DNA of 64,000 nt from Mucilaginibacter robiniae (GTDB lineage: Bacteria > Bacteroidota > Bacteroidia > Sphingobacteriales > Sphingobacteriaceae), in NCBI RefSeq assembly GCF_012849215.1, contig NZ_CP051682.1, forward strand, positions 4,402,001-4,466,000, written 5' to 3'. Under the pieces are notes generated by a model. That model ran no database searches. It was not told the origin of the DNA and worked only from the letters and a program-made list of their open reading frames with translations. Within the stretch, counting starts at the first letter, position 1, and each line of letters starts with the position of its first letter. The position numbers and the translations under genes were made by a program. Of the stretch, positions 33,247 through 42,538 are shown piece by piece.

Positions 33247-36200
33247 TTATCTTATTAAATGTATAGCTCCGGTTCGTTTAGGTGATGAGTTATCGTAAGT
33301 CATGCCTTTCCAGGAAGAACCATTAATAAACTCTGCTTCAATCTGCCAGATGTACACGCCTTGTGGTACGGCAGCGCCTTTGTATGTGCCATCCCAACCT
33401 TCCATTGGTGCGCCTTTGCTGTCCAGCTTAGTGGTTTCCCAAATCAGCTGACCGTAGTTGTTGAAAATGCGCATATGCCATGCACTTAACCCTGAACCTT
33501 TAGCTTTAAACGTTTGCAATTCCAACATGCTGCTAGATGGTTCAAAAGCATTCGGCACGTATAATTGCCCTGGTACACCATTGATGCGTACATAGCGAAC
33601 CTTGGTAGTACCGCAATATTTATTAATAGCGGTTAATGTTACTTTATATAAGCCAGTGTCGGAATATAGGTGAATTGGGTTTTGCAAAGTAGAAGTGTTC
33701 GGGTGAGACGCTGAAGCTTTAGGGTCGCCGAAGTTCCATTGCCACGCAACAGGATTGTTCTTGGTCAGGTCTTTAAAGGTAAATTCATAATTTGGATATG
33801 AGATTACACTATCGGGCTCAGCTTTGAAATCGGCTAATGCTGGTGCATTTACTATAACCTGCTGCGTAGTAAAACTACTGCAACCAGTGCTTCTGCTGGT
33901 AGCAGTTAAGGTTACTGTGTAAGGCGATTTGGTATAATCATACGTATGTGCTGCCGGTGTGCGTAAGGTTGATGTGTTCGGATTATCAGTTGTAGCATTA
34001 GCATCACCGAAATCCCAAGCATAAATTAAATCGTTTGATTGTGTACTGGTGTTTTCAGGCGTGTTATTGGTAAAGGTCACATTAGATTTGTTACAGGTAT
34101 TCTGATTATCTATTGTGAAAGCAGGAGCAGGGCTGGCGTTAACGGTAATAGTTATTGCATCCGATGGCGCATTTTGAGAACAATCGTTAGATGCATATAA
34201 CACTACATGGTAAACCCCTGCGGTAGTAAAGGTATGCGTGTATGGATTAGTATCTGTGGCAGATGTTTTAGTGCCATCGTTCCAATCGTACACGTATGAG
34301 GTAGCCCCTTGGCTAGTGTTCTGGAAACTAACCGTTAGCGGAGCACATCCTGTTCTTTCAGCATTAGGCGCTGTTGCCAAGCCCGGGAACAAGGAACGCG
34401 GTGATACCTGTATGGCTATAGGCGTACTTTTACCGGTTGCACATTCACTGGTAGCTTCCAGGTAGATCGAGTAATTGCCTGAGTTCGGAATTGTGATTTG
34501 CTGTGACGATTTATCAGAAATGGTTATTGGTGTTAGTACATCAATACCGCTTGCATTTACCACATGGTAAGTGTAGCTGGTGTTGGTACCGGGTGATATA
34601 TTATCAACCGTGAACGTTAGTGGCGCACAGCCTGTAGTGGTACTAGGTGATAGCCGGGCTATAGGAATGGCTGGCTTAACTGTAATAACCTGAGGTGTAG
34701 TAGTGTTGTTGCCACAGGTGGTAATAGCAGTTAATACTACGTTGTAAGTAACATCTTTACCATCGGTACCGGCGGTGTAAGTTACCGGGGCAGGCTGCAC
34801 CTCGTTCGAAGTTTGACCATTACCAAAATCCCAGTGGTAAGTAGCGCCGCCTATAGGTGAAGATGTGTTGGTGAACTGTACTGTTACGCTACCGCAGCCT
34901 TTGGTAACGCTTGGCACAAAGCTGGCCGTTACATTTTTGGTGGTGGTAAAGGTATGGGTAAACACTGCTGGCTCACAACCAAATTTGCTGGCAACTTCCA
35001 ACTTAATTTCTACCGACTGGCCATCACTGGCAATGGTATAGCCCGGGAAGGTAACGCCTGTACCAATTTGTACGCCATTAGCATACCAAGTGTATAGCCC
35101 GTTACGGTCAGGATAATCGATAGCCACAATGTTTTGAGAGGTAAGTGCGAAGGGCACGCAACCTACATCGGTAGTCCAGTTAACTACTGCTTTCGCATCT
35201 GGGTTAACGGTTATAGTTATGATATTGCTGATATTGCTTTGCTCACCTGTACATACTACAGTGCTTACAATACGACGATACTGCACAGAGTTAATAAGCA
35301 CCGGTGTAGTATAATTCAGATCGGTAGCACCACTGATGTTAGCCCAGGTTGCACCGCCATCAGTACTACTTTGCCATTGGTAAATAAAGTTACCATCGGC
35401 ACCTGTTGGGGTACTGCCTGTAAGCTGACCAGCGGTATGGTTAACGCATATCGTAGTTTGATCTGCAGTAATGATATTATTACTGATAGCCGCCAGAGTG
35501 TTTACACGCACTACGTTACTTTTATCATCAGTACAAGTAGCTGAGTTTACTGAACGGCGGAAGTAGATGCTTTGCGTTACCTGTACAATCAAGTTACTGT
35601 TGGTCTGATTTGAAAGTGGAGTCCAGCTAATATTATCTAAGCTGCTTTCCCACAAGTAGGTGTAAGCTCCGCTACCACCGGTTGGGTTACTGCCCGTAAT
35701 GTTGATAGTTTGCCCTGCACAAGTAGTTTGATCGTTCAGCGTAATGGTGTTGTTGCTGATAGGTGGATTAACAGTAACAGTTACCTCATCGTATTTAGGA
35801 CCACAAGGCGATACGCCGTTTATAGTCCATCTAAAAGTATAAACTTGCCCAGCTCTTAAGCCGCTAACGGTAGTATTAGGCTGGCTGGCATCGTCAAATG
35901 TTACGCCTGATTGGCCAGAAACTAAGGTCCAGGCGCCTGAAAAAGGTGTTGTTACGTTATTCCCAGCTAATTGATAGGTGCTTTGATTACACAAAACAGC
36001 ATCATCGCCGGCAGCAGCATCTGGTGTTGCAGGCTGCACCGTGATGGTGATAGTTTCTGACGAACCCGCACAATTGTCGGCTGATGCTGTATTAATTGGT
36101 GTAATGGTATACGTTACCGTACCAGCTGTAGTGCTGCTATTTACCAGTACATCATTTATCGAAGTGTTGCTGGTAGGTGTAGTTTGGCTCATAGCACCAG

Positions 36201-38838
36201 TGATGCTGCCGTTCGCAACAGCAGTCCAGGTATATTGGGTACTACTTACCGAAGAAGCTAAGGTAATACCTGCTGGCTGGCCGCTGCACAGGGTGTTATT
36301 GGCTGGTCCAGTTACAGTAAGCACTGGTTTCGGATTAACAGTAACTACCAAGTTAAATGGTGTACCATCACAATTGTTGGCGCGAGGAGTAATCTGGTAA
36401 GTTACCGTTCCGGAAGTGGTAGATGATGAGTTGGTTAATAAATCATTAATATCACCCGAACCAGATGCGGTATAGCCACTTACGCTATTAGAGTGATCTG
36501 TCACTGTCCAGGTAAATATACTACCATCAACATTTGAAGTAGGTGTATAAGTAACGGTGTTACCGGTACAAATAGTTTTAGTAGTGGTGCTGGTACCTGT
36601 ATTAGCTGGATTAATCGTTAGCGTTAAATAATCGTTTATGGTAGCACAATCCCCCGGTAGCGAAGTATTGATTGTTAAAGTTAATTTTACATTACCTGCA
36701 CTCTTATCCGCTGCGCTAGGTGTATAAATCGGGTTTAAGATAGAACTGTTAGAGAAAGAACCGCTACCACTTGTACTCCAATTTAGTGAATTATAGCTGC
36801 CATCCACACTACCATTTAACTGTACAGTTAAGTTATCAGCCGGACATACCGTTTGATCACCACCCGGGTGAACAGTTGGTGCTTCTTTAAAGGTAATGTT
36901 CTGCGTGTTTGAGGTTACCTGGCCGCAATCATTTTTTTGAGATACTGTTACTGAATAAGTGCCATAACTAGAGAATAAGATATGGGGATACTTGCTGTTT
37001 GCTGCTGTTCCATCTGCAAACGTGACTGGTTGCATATTACCATCTGCAGCGGTAACTTGCCAGTGATAAGTGTTTTCGTTCTCATTACTTGTACCGGTTA
37101 GCTTCGTGTAAGTTTGGTTATTTGCATCATCATCAAACTTTAATGTACGACCCGTGCCGCATAAAGAAAAGTCTGCTGATAAAACTGCCACAGGCGCATT
37201 ACTTACCTTAATAGTTTGTGGTGCACTGTTTGCCGGATCGCAGGTACTATTATCAATCTGTAATACCACATTGTAAACGCCTGGTGTTGTAAACTGAAAC
37301 TGCGGTGTAGTACTGTTGGCATTGGTGCCATTAGCAAAAAGTACTCCATCTGAAGGTGTTACCGTCCAGGTATACTTTATGGGCATGTCCGGGCAGTTTG
37401 TCATGATAACGGATTTGTCAACTGGGGTTACTACACCCTGTTCAAGACAAACATTGGCAGGTATGGTAAAATCAGGTTTGGGTGCATCAGTAACGCAAAC
37501 TGCTTTTGATGCATCAGCCGCAGTACAGGCACTTTGCGTACTAGTTAAACGTAAAGATACATTATAGTTACCTGCTCTCGGGAATGTGTAGGTAAATGGT
37601 GCACCTACAGGAACGTTTGATGGGCCTACAGCCACTCCATCTACATACCATTGGTAAGTAGCACTTACGTTTTCGCAAGAAGTAGCGCCAGTAGCCGGAT
37701 TTGTAATCTGACCGGCATATGAAGTGTTAAAGAATGTTACGGGTACACCTGTACAAGCCCTGTTCGGACCACTAATAATATTTTTAGGTGGTGATAATAC
37801 AGCCTGATCTCCACTTAGTGTTTTAGACTGGTCAGGACAGTAAGGTGGTGATACTGTAAATGAAATAGTGAACTTATTAGTAATCTGACCTTGTGCGTTT
37901 TTAGAACCGCATGAAGACACACCATAGCTGTGTGTTAATACACCATTGTTAGCTTTAATTTGGTAAAAAGTTAAATCAGTTTTTGATTCATCACCCCAGT
38001 CAATGGTATACAGCGTTCCTGGGAAGTTAGTTTGTAAGCCCCCATTACCAGCTAAATTTGCGCTATAACTTACTGTAGCATTCTGGTTACCCTGCAAACA
38101 AATGGTTGATGAATTCTGTGTTTGAAAGCTATTACTGATGTTGTTGTTTATCAACAAATAAGCCTTTGTACCAACAATGTTGTTGTTAATGGCTTTAACA
38201 TAAATGGTATAGTTGCTGTTACGAGCTGTGAAATCATACCCGATATTGCTTAAGGGAATGTTGTTGGCGCTCGTAGCTGTTTGGTTTAAATCATCATAAA
38301 ATGTAGCTGTTGCTGTTGCACCAGTGCTGGATGCATTGGTAAAGCTAAACTTGTAATTATCTTGCGGAAAACAAGTACCAAATATTTCCGGATAAGATTG
38401 GTTAATTACAGCAGGTGAAGTGGTTCCGGCCTGTACACCTATACCAGCATTTATTGTAAAAGCACTTGAAGGTGAGCTGGTAGTAACGGGTTGGGTTGTT
38501 TTTATGCGTAGCTGGTAATTGGTACCTGGTGCAAGTCCACTAGGTAATATACCATTTACAAAGGTGGCATAAAAGCCACTGTACGAACCAATTTTGGTTT
38601 CGTTAGTAAAGCTGCCGTTTGCATCTGATAGGTATAAATCAAACGAATTATTACGTACCGAGATGTTTCCGCCATCGTCGTTAACCGTAATTAGTGCAGT
38701 TATGGTTGAGCCGGGCGCATAAGGCCCTGCATCCACTGTACGTATGTTTACGGTTTGTGCAGTTGCAGCAAATCCTAAAAAACACACTAAAAAGGCCGTG
38801 AAAAAACCGGAAATAGTTTTTGTAGAAATTTTATTCAT
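33247..38838 (-). CDS. Giant PKD-repeat surface protein with type IX sorting domain
   Basis: A 1863-residue secreted protein. Signal peptide 1-28 (ends FAATAQ). The body is a chain of PKD, PKD-like and Ig-like beta domains; clear PKD motifs include DWGDESK (about 279), HWDFGNGQTSN (about 1337), DWNDGTKTS (about 1522), WDFGDANATTDNPNTS (about 1609) and NFGDPKASASHPNTS (about 1704). Paired Cys in the repeats suggest disulfides. The last 110 residues form the gliding-motility-associated (type B) C-terminal sorting domain: LYVPNAFEPSSS, WHMRIFNNYGQLIWET, GWDGTYKGAAVPQGVYIW. The domain plan matches SprB-like adhesins; the ligand is unknown. The adjacent PorP/SprF gene supports dedicated type IX export. 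Confidence 0.93.
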   Translation of the reverse strand: MNKISTKTISGFFTAFLVCFLGFAATAQTVNIRTVDAGPYAPGSTITALITVNDDGGNISVRNNSFDLYLSDANGSFTNETKIGSYSGFYATFVNGILPSGLAPGTNYQLRIKTTQPVTTSSPSSAFTINAGIGVQAGTTSPAVINQSYPEIFGTCFPQDNYKFSFTNASSTGATATATFYDDLNQTATSANNIPLSNIGYDFTARNSNYTIYVKAINNNIVGTKAYLLINNNISNSFQTQNSSTICLQGNQNATVSYSANLAGNGGLQTNFPGTLYTIDWGDESKTDLTFYQIKANNGVLTHSYGVSSCGSKNAQGQITNKFTISFTVSPPYCPDQSKTLSGDQAVLSPPKNIISGPNRACTGVPVTFFNTSYAGQITNPATGATSCENVSATYQWYVDGVAVGPSNVPVGAPFTYTFPRAGNYNVSLRLTSTQSACTAADASKAVCVTDAPKPDFTIPANVCLEQGVVTPVDKSVIMTNCPDMPIKYTWTVTPSDGVLFANGTNANSTTPQFQFTTPGVYNVVLQIDNSTCDPANSAPQTIKVSNAPVAVLSADFSLCGTGRTLKFDDDANNQTYTKLTGTSNENENTYHWQVTAADGNMQPVTFADGTAANSKYPHILFSSYGTYSVTVSQKNDCGQVTSNTQNITFKEAPTVHPGGDQTVCPADNLTVQLNGSVDGSYNSLNWSTSGSGSFSNSSILNPIYTPSAADKSAGNVKLTLTINTSLPGDCATINDYLTLTINPANTGTSTTTKTICTGNTVTYTPTSNVDGSIFTWTVTDHSNSVSGYTASGSGDINDLLTNSSSTTSGTVTYQITPRANNCDGTPFNLVVTVNPKPVLTVTGPANNTLCSGQPAGITLASSVSSTQYTWTAVANGSITGAMSQTTPTSNTSINDVLVNSSTTAGTVTYTITPINTASADNCAGSSETITITVQPATPDAAAGDDAVLCNQSTYQLAGNNVTTPFSGAWTLVSGQSGVTFDDASQPNTTVSGLRAGQVYTFRWTINGVSPCGPKYDEVTVTVNPPISNNTITLNDQTTCAGQTINITGSNPTGGSGAYTYLWESSLDNISWTPLSNQTNSNLIVQVTQSIYFRRSVNSATCTDDKSNVVRVNTLAAISNNIITADQTTICVNHTAGQLTGSTPTGADGNFIYQWQSSTDGGATWANISGATDLNYTTPVLINSVQYRRIVSTVVCTGEQSNISNIITITVNPDAKAVVNWTTDVGCVPFALTSQNIVAIDYPDRNGLYTWYANGVQIGTGVTFPGYTIASDGQSVEIKLEVASKFGCEPAVFTHTFTTTKNVTASFVPSVTKGCGSVTVQFTNTSSPIGGATYHWDFGNGQTSNEVQPAPVTYTAGTDGKDVTYNVVLTAITTCGNNTTTPQVITVKPAIPIARLSPSTTTGCAPLTFTVDNISPGTNTSYTYHVVNASGIDVLTPITISDKSSQQITIPNSGNYSIYLEATSECATGKSTPIAIQVSPRSLFPGLATAPNAERTGCAPLTVSFQNTSQGATSYVYDWNDGTKTSATDTNPYTHTFTTAGVYHVVLYASNDCSQNAPSDAITITVNASPAPAFTIDNQNTCNKSNVTFTNNTPENTSTQSNDLIYAWDFGDANATTDNPNTSTLRTPAAHTYDYTKSPYTVTLTATSRSTGCSSFTTQQVIVNAPALADFKAEPDSVISYPNYEFTFKDLTKNNPVAWQWNFGDPKASASHPNTSTLQNPIHLYSDTGLYKVTLTAINKYCGTTKVRYVRINGVPGQLYVPNAFEPSSSMLELQTFKAKGSGLSAWHMRIFNNYGQLIWETTKLDSKGAPMEGWDGTYKGAAVPQGVYIWQIEAEFINGSSWKGMTYDNSSPKRTGAIHLIR

Positions 38839-39031
38839 TCAAAAAGCAACTAGGGGGAATCGACAAATATTCACTGCATGGTTATACGGCTTAAGCTGAA
38901 TATCGGTTATAGCTATATTGCAGAAAAGTATTGTTTTGCTTTAAGAAGGTTAATTGAAACTAAAAACGTTGTGTTAAATCGGAAATAATATTGCGAATAG
39001 TGTAAGGAGTATATGAGTATAAATTACTGAT

Positions 39032-40270
39032 TTATCCGAAAAATAAATAAGTAACCAGTATGGCGGCAATTACGCCTGCCAAGTCGGCAATTAAGCCCGC
39101 AGGCACAGCATAACGTGTTTTTTTGATACCTACCGAGCCAAAGTACAAAGCCACTATATAAAATGTAGTATCAGCTGAACCATTAAATACGCAAGCCATG
39201 CGGCCAATAAAACTGTCAGGCTTAAATGTTTTCATGGTATCCAGCATCATGGCCCGGGCACCCGAGCCGCTTAATGGTTTCATGAGGGCAACTGGTAATG
39301 CGTCGGTAAAACGGGTATCTACCTGCAAAAAACTGAACAGCCATTTAAAGCCATCTACAAAATATCCCAAAGCGCCTGATGTACGAAATACACTGATGGC
39401 AGCCAGCATAGCCACCAGGTAGGGGATGATGCGTACCGACGTTTCAAAGCCGCCTTTGGCTCCTTCTACAAAAGCCTCAAACACGTTTACTTTTTTATAA
39501 AGCCCACCAGTAATAAAAATGATCGGAATAATAAACAGCAGTAGGTTGCTGGTAACTTTTGATATCAAACTAATTTGGTCATGGCTTAAATAAACGGTAA
39601 AGTACCATACCACTAAGCCAATAAAAGCTGTTAAGCCTACCAACCAGGCTAGTACAACACTATCCAGTAAATTGATACGTTGTTTAACAGCAACTGCCAG
39701 CAAGCCAACTACAGTAGCTACGTAGGTGGCAATAATGCACGGAATAAAAATGTCAGTCGGGTCATGCGCACCTAATATGGCCCGTTGGGCAATAATACCA
39801 ATTGGCAGCAGGGTAAGGCCAGAGGTATGCAGTACCAAAAACATAATTTGTGCATTGGAAGCTGTTTCCGGATTAGGGTTTAGTTCCTGTAAGCTGCTCA
39901 TTGCTTTCAGCCCTAAAGGGGTAGCGGCATTATCCAGACCCAGCAGGTTAGCCGAAAAGTTCATCATCATTTGTCCGGTAGCTGGATGGTTTTTAGGTAC
40001 TTCCGGAAACAAACGATTAAAAAATGGACCTACCAGCCGTGACAAAAAACGTATAGCACCTGCCTTTTCACCGATATTCAGTATACCTAGCCAAAGAGCC
40101 ATATTGCCAATAAGTGGTAGTGCAATATCCATCACTGACGACTTGGAAGAATCAAACAAACCTTCCACCAGTTTTTGAAACGCATCTACATCACCTAAAA
40201 ATATAAGCTTACCTAAAGTAATTACAAACGCAATCAGGAATAAGGCTACCCAAATATAATTTAAGGCCAT
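39032..40270 (-). CDS. SpmA/SpmB-type nucleoside-recognition membrane protein
   Basis: A 412-residue polytopic protein that joins two nucleoside-recognition (Gate) domains, as if spore maturation proteins A and B were fused. The first half has NMALWLGILNIGEKAG, MMNFSANLLGLDNAATPLG and LNPNPETASNAQIMFLVLHT. The second has FETSVRIIPYLVAMLAAISV, PLSGSGARAMMLDT and ACVFNGSADTTFYIVALYFG. No sporulation is implied: the family is widespread in Bacteroidota and the transported substrate is unknown. Single gene. Confidence 0.88.
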   Translation of the reverse strand: MALNYIWVALFLIAFVITLGKLIFLGDVDAFQKLVEGLFDSSKSSVMDIALPLIGNMALWLGILNIGEKAGAIRFLSRLVGPFFNRLFPEVPKNHPATGQMMMNFSANLLGLDNAATPLGLKAMSSLQELNPNPETASNAQIMFLVLHTSGLTLLPIGIIAQRAILGAHDPTDIFIPCIIATYVATVVGLLAVAVKQRINLLDSVVLAWLVGLTAFIGLVVWYFTVYLSHDQISLISKVTSNLLLFIIPIIFITGGLYKKVNVFEAFVEGAKGGFETSVRIIPYLVAMLAAISVFRTSGALGYFVDGFKWLFSFLQVDTRFTDALPVALMKPLSGSGARAMMLDTMKTFKPDSFIGRMACVFNGSADTTFYIVALYFGSVGIKKTRYAVPAGLIADLAGVIAAILVTYLFFG

Positions 40271-40310
40271 GTAGTATTATTAAATATTGGTGAAGGGCAA
40301 AAGTGCTGTG

Positions 40311-40318
40311 CAAATTTA
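40311..40318 (-). promoter_or_regulatory. Candidate -7 promoter element for the SpmAB-type gene
   Basis: On the minus strand this reads TAAATTTG, matching TAnnTTTG, 40 bases before the ATG at 40270. Confidence 0.3.
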
Positions 40319-40465
40319 ATGTAAGCTGATCTGTTTTTATCAGTAACTGTATAGAATGATCTGTCCTTTTCATTAAAAAAGTATTACTGCTAAAATTTAT
40401 AGATTAACCTCGGGCTGAACTAAGTTACGTTGAATTTAGCAGAGGTTTAAAGTCGGCACGTGTAA

Positions 40466-40473
40466 TATATTTG
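40466..40473 (+). promoter_or_regulatory. Candidate -7 promoter element of the osmC-metZ pair
   Basis: TATATTTG matches TAnnTTTG; the ATG at 40555 follows after about 80 bases. No riboswitch-like fold is evident in the leader. Confidence 0.4.
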
Positions 40474-40554
40474 TGGCTAAACCTATCAATTTACGCAAAT
40501 TGAACAAACATTCAGGCTCAAAATTCTAAATTAGCCGCATACAAGAACTATACA

Positions 40555-40983
40555 ATGTCTGTAATTGAACTAAGCCGTGTAAACGGAGATTATGGCTTTG
40601 AAGCCTATGATGAAAATGGCCATACTGTACGTATGGATAGTAACCCTGAAATGGGCGGCCAGAATTTTGGTGTACGCCCCATGCAGATGTTGCTGATGGG
40701 TTTAGGAGGATGCTCTGCAATTGATGTGGTGAGCATATTGAAAAAGCAACGGCAGGAGATAACCGGCTATCGAATGCAAATTAAAGGTGATCGTGAAGCT
40801 GGTATTGAACCTTCATTATGGAAAAATATCACCATCGAGATACATTTGGAAGGCAACGTTGATGAAGAAAAAGCTAAACGTGCTGCAGAATTATCATTCA
40901 ATAAATATTGCTCAGTATCGACCACTCTTGAAAAAGCCGGCGCTACTATTAACTGGCAGGTGTTTGTACATCCTGCAAAATAA
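40555..40983 (+). CDS. OsmC-family protein paired with metZ
   Basis: An OsmC-fold protein of 142 residues. The Cys pair is C53 (GLGGCSAIDVVSIL) and C119 (FNKYCSVSTTLEKAGA). The second motif, KYCSVS, is of the YhfA/OsmC-like rather than the Ohr type. The gene lies 20 bases before an O-succinylhomoserine sulfhydrylase gene on the same strand. The pairing suggests a role tied to sulfide or low-molecular thiols rather than general peroxide stress; this is inferred only from position. Confidence 0.88.
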   Translation: MSVIELSRVNGDYGFEAYDENGHTVRMDSNPEMGGQNFGVRPMQMLLMGLGGCSAIDVVSILKKQRQEITGYRMQIKGDREAGIEPSLWKNITIEIHLEGNVDEEKAKRAAELSFNKYCSVSTTLEKAGATINWQVFVHPAK

Positions 40984-41003
40984 TTAAACTTTAAAATTTA
41001 TTT

Positions 41004-42182
41004 ATGTCAGATTTACACCCTATAAGTAAAGCTATACGCATACAAACACCACGAACACAACAACACGAACATTCAACGCCGTTGTACTTAACCAGCAGCT
41101 TCACTTTTGATGAAGCCGAAAGTATGCGAGCTGCCTTTGCTGATGAATCGGATGATAATATATACAGTCGGTTCAGTAATCCTAATGTGGATGAATTTAT
41201 TACGAAAATGTGTATGCTGGAAGGAGTAGATGATGGTTTTGCTACCTCAACAGGTATGAGTGCCGTATTCTCATCTATGCTGGCTTTGCTTCAGCAAGGC
41301 GACCATTTATTATGCTGTAGTTCTGTATTCGGGAGCACCTTTACTGTGGTTACCAAGTATCTGCCTCGTTATGGTATTACCTGTACATTGGTTCCGGCTA
41401 ATGATGAAGCTGCCTGGGAAGCTGCCGTACAGCCTAACACTAAAATGGTGTACTTGGAAACGCCAACCAACCCTCAATTAGAAGTAATTGATTTAGCTTG
41501 GGCGGGTGCTTTCTCTAAAAAGCATAATTTAATTTTAAACGTAGATAATTGCTTTGCGACACCTTTATTGCAAAAGCCAGCTGAATATGGCGCTGATATC
41601 ATTGTTCATTCGGCCACAAAGTGGATTGATGGGCAAGGCCGTGTAATGGGCGGAATTATTATAGGTCGTGCCGATCTGGTAAAAGAAATTTATTTGTTCT
41701 GCCGCAATACGGGACCATCTTTAGCACCTTTTAATGCTTGGGTACTTAGTAAAAGTTTAGAAACTTTAGATGTGCGCTTGCAACGTCATTGTGAAAACGC
41801 TTTGAAAATAGCCGAAACTTTACAAGATCATCCGCAAGTGGCTTGGGTAAAATATCCATTTCTGCCCAGCCACCCACAATATGAAATTGCTAAAAAGCAA
41901 ATGACTTCAGGCGGCGGTATATTGTGTTTCGAAATAAAGGGCGGCTTGGAAGCAGGTCGTAAGTTTCTGGATGCTTTAGATATGCTTTCTGTTACCGCCA
42001 ACTTGGGCGATAGCCGCAGTATCGCTTCGCATCCTGCCAGCACTACACATTCTAAACTAACAGATAAACAACGTGCTGCCGTAGGCATTACCCCGGGGCT
42101 TATCCGTATATCAGCTGGATTAGAAAAGGTTGAAGATATTATTGCTGATATTACACAAGCACTTGAGAAAAGCGCTGTGTAA
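41004..42182 (+). CDS. metZ: O-succinylhomoserine sulfhydrylase (Cys/Met PLP family)
   Basis: A fold I PLP enzyme of 392 residues that makes homocysteine from O-acyl-homoserine and sulfide. The PLP Lys is K206 in HSATKWIDGQGRVMGG. The substrate loop YSRFSNPNVDEFITKM and MVYLETPTNPQLEV are family hallmarks, and GITPGLIRISAGLE is typical of MetZ. O-succinyl and O-acetyl specificity is inferred; cystathionine gamma-synthase or -lyase is the main alternative. It is co-transcribed with an OsmC-fold gene. Confidence 0.88.
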   Translation: MSDLHPISKAIRIQTPRTQQHEHSTPLYLTSSFTFDEAESMRAAFADESDDNIYSRFSNPNVDEFITKMCMLEGVDDGFATSTGMSAVFSSMLALLQQGDHLLCCSSVFGSTFTVVTKYLPRYGITCTLVPANDEAAWEAAVQPNTKMVYLETPTNPQLEVIDLAWAGAFSKKHNLILNVDNCFATPLLQKPAEYGADIIVHSATKWIDGQGRVMGGIIIGRADLVKEIYLFCRNTGPSLAPFNAWVLSKSLETLDVRLQRHCENALKIAETLQDHPQVAWVKYPFLPSHPQYEIAKKQMTSGGGILCFEIKGGLEAGRKFLDALDMLSVTANLGDSRSIASHPASTTHSKLTDKQRAAVGITPGLIRISAGLEKVEDIIADITQALEKSAV

Positions 42183-42538
42183 AAAAATTAAGTTGTGTAT
42201 GTATTGAATACAGTAGTGTTGCTTAGTAGATACACAACTTACAATTGTAAAACTAACTGTATAGAATTTTGAACAGGTGCCAAAAGCTTTATATACGTTC
42301 AAAATTTAAATTATTTAAACCGATTACAATAACGGTATAGCTGTATTCTAACTGTTTCGTAAACTGCTCATTATTAATAATTTGTTAACAGTTTAGTGGA
42401 GGTGCAATTTTTTGTTCTCTCAGTTTTTCACAAACATTATTTTAGTTAATCGTTTGATTAATGGCATTAATGTTGACTAATGGAGCGCATGCTGTAAGTT
42501 GTTAATACAGGTACAGCAAGAACAAAAATTTGTACAAT
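42183..42538. other. Intergenic stretch before ompA
   Basis: A 356-base gap. A hairpin with 11-base perfect arms lies at 42190-42200 and 42230-42240 with a long 29-base loop, next to an A-run. It may terminate metZ or act on the minus strand, where a T-run follows. The remainder is AT-rich; the leader of ompA should be here, but I find no exact promoter match. Confidence 0.4.

Noticed and set aside
35134..36400. Plus-strand open frames inside the PKD gene
   Set aside because: They are antisense to long repeat-rich coding sequence and lack start signals or domains.
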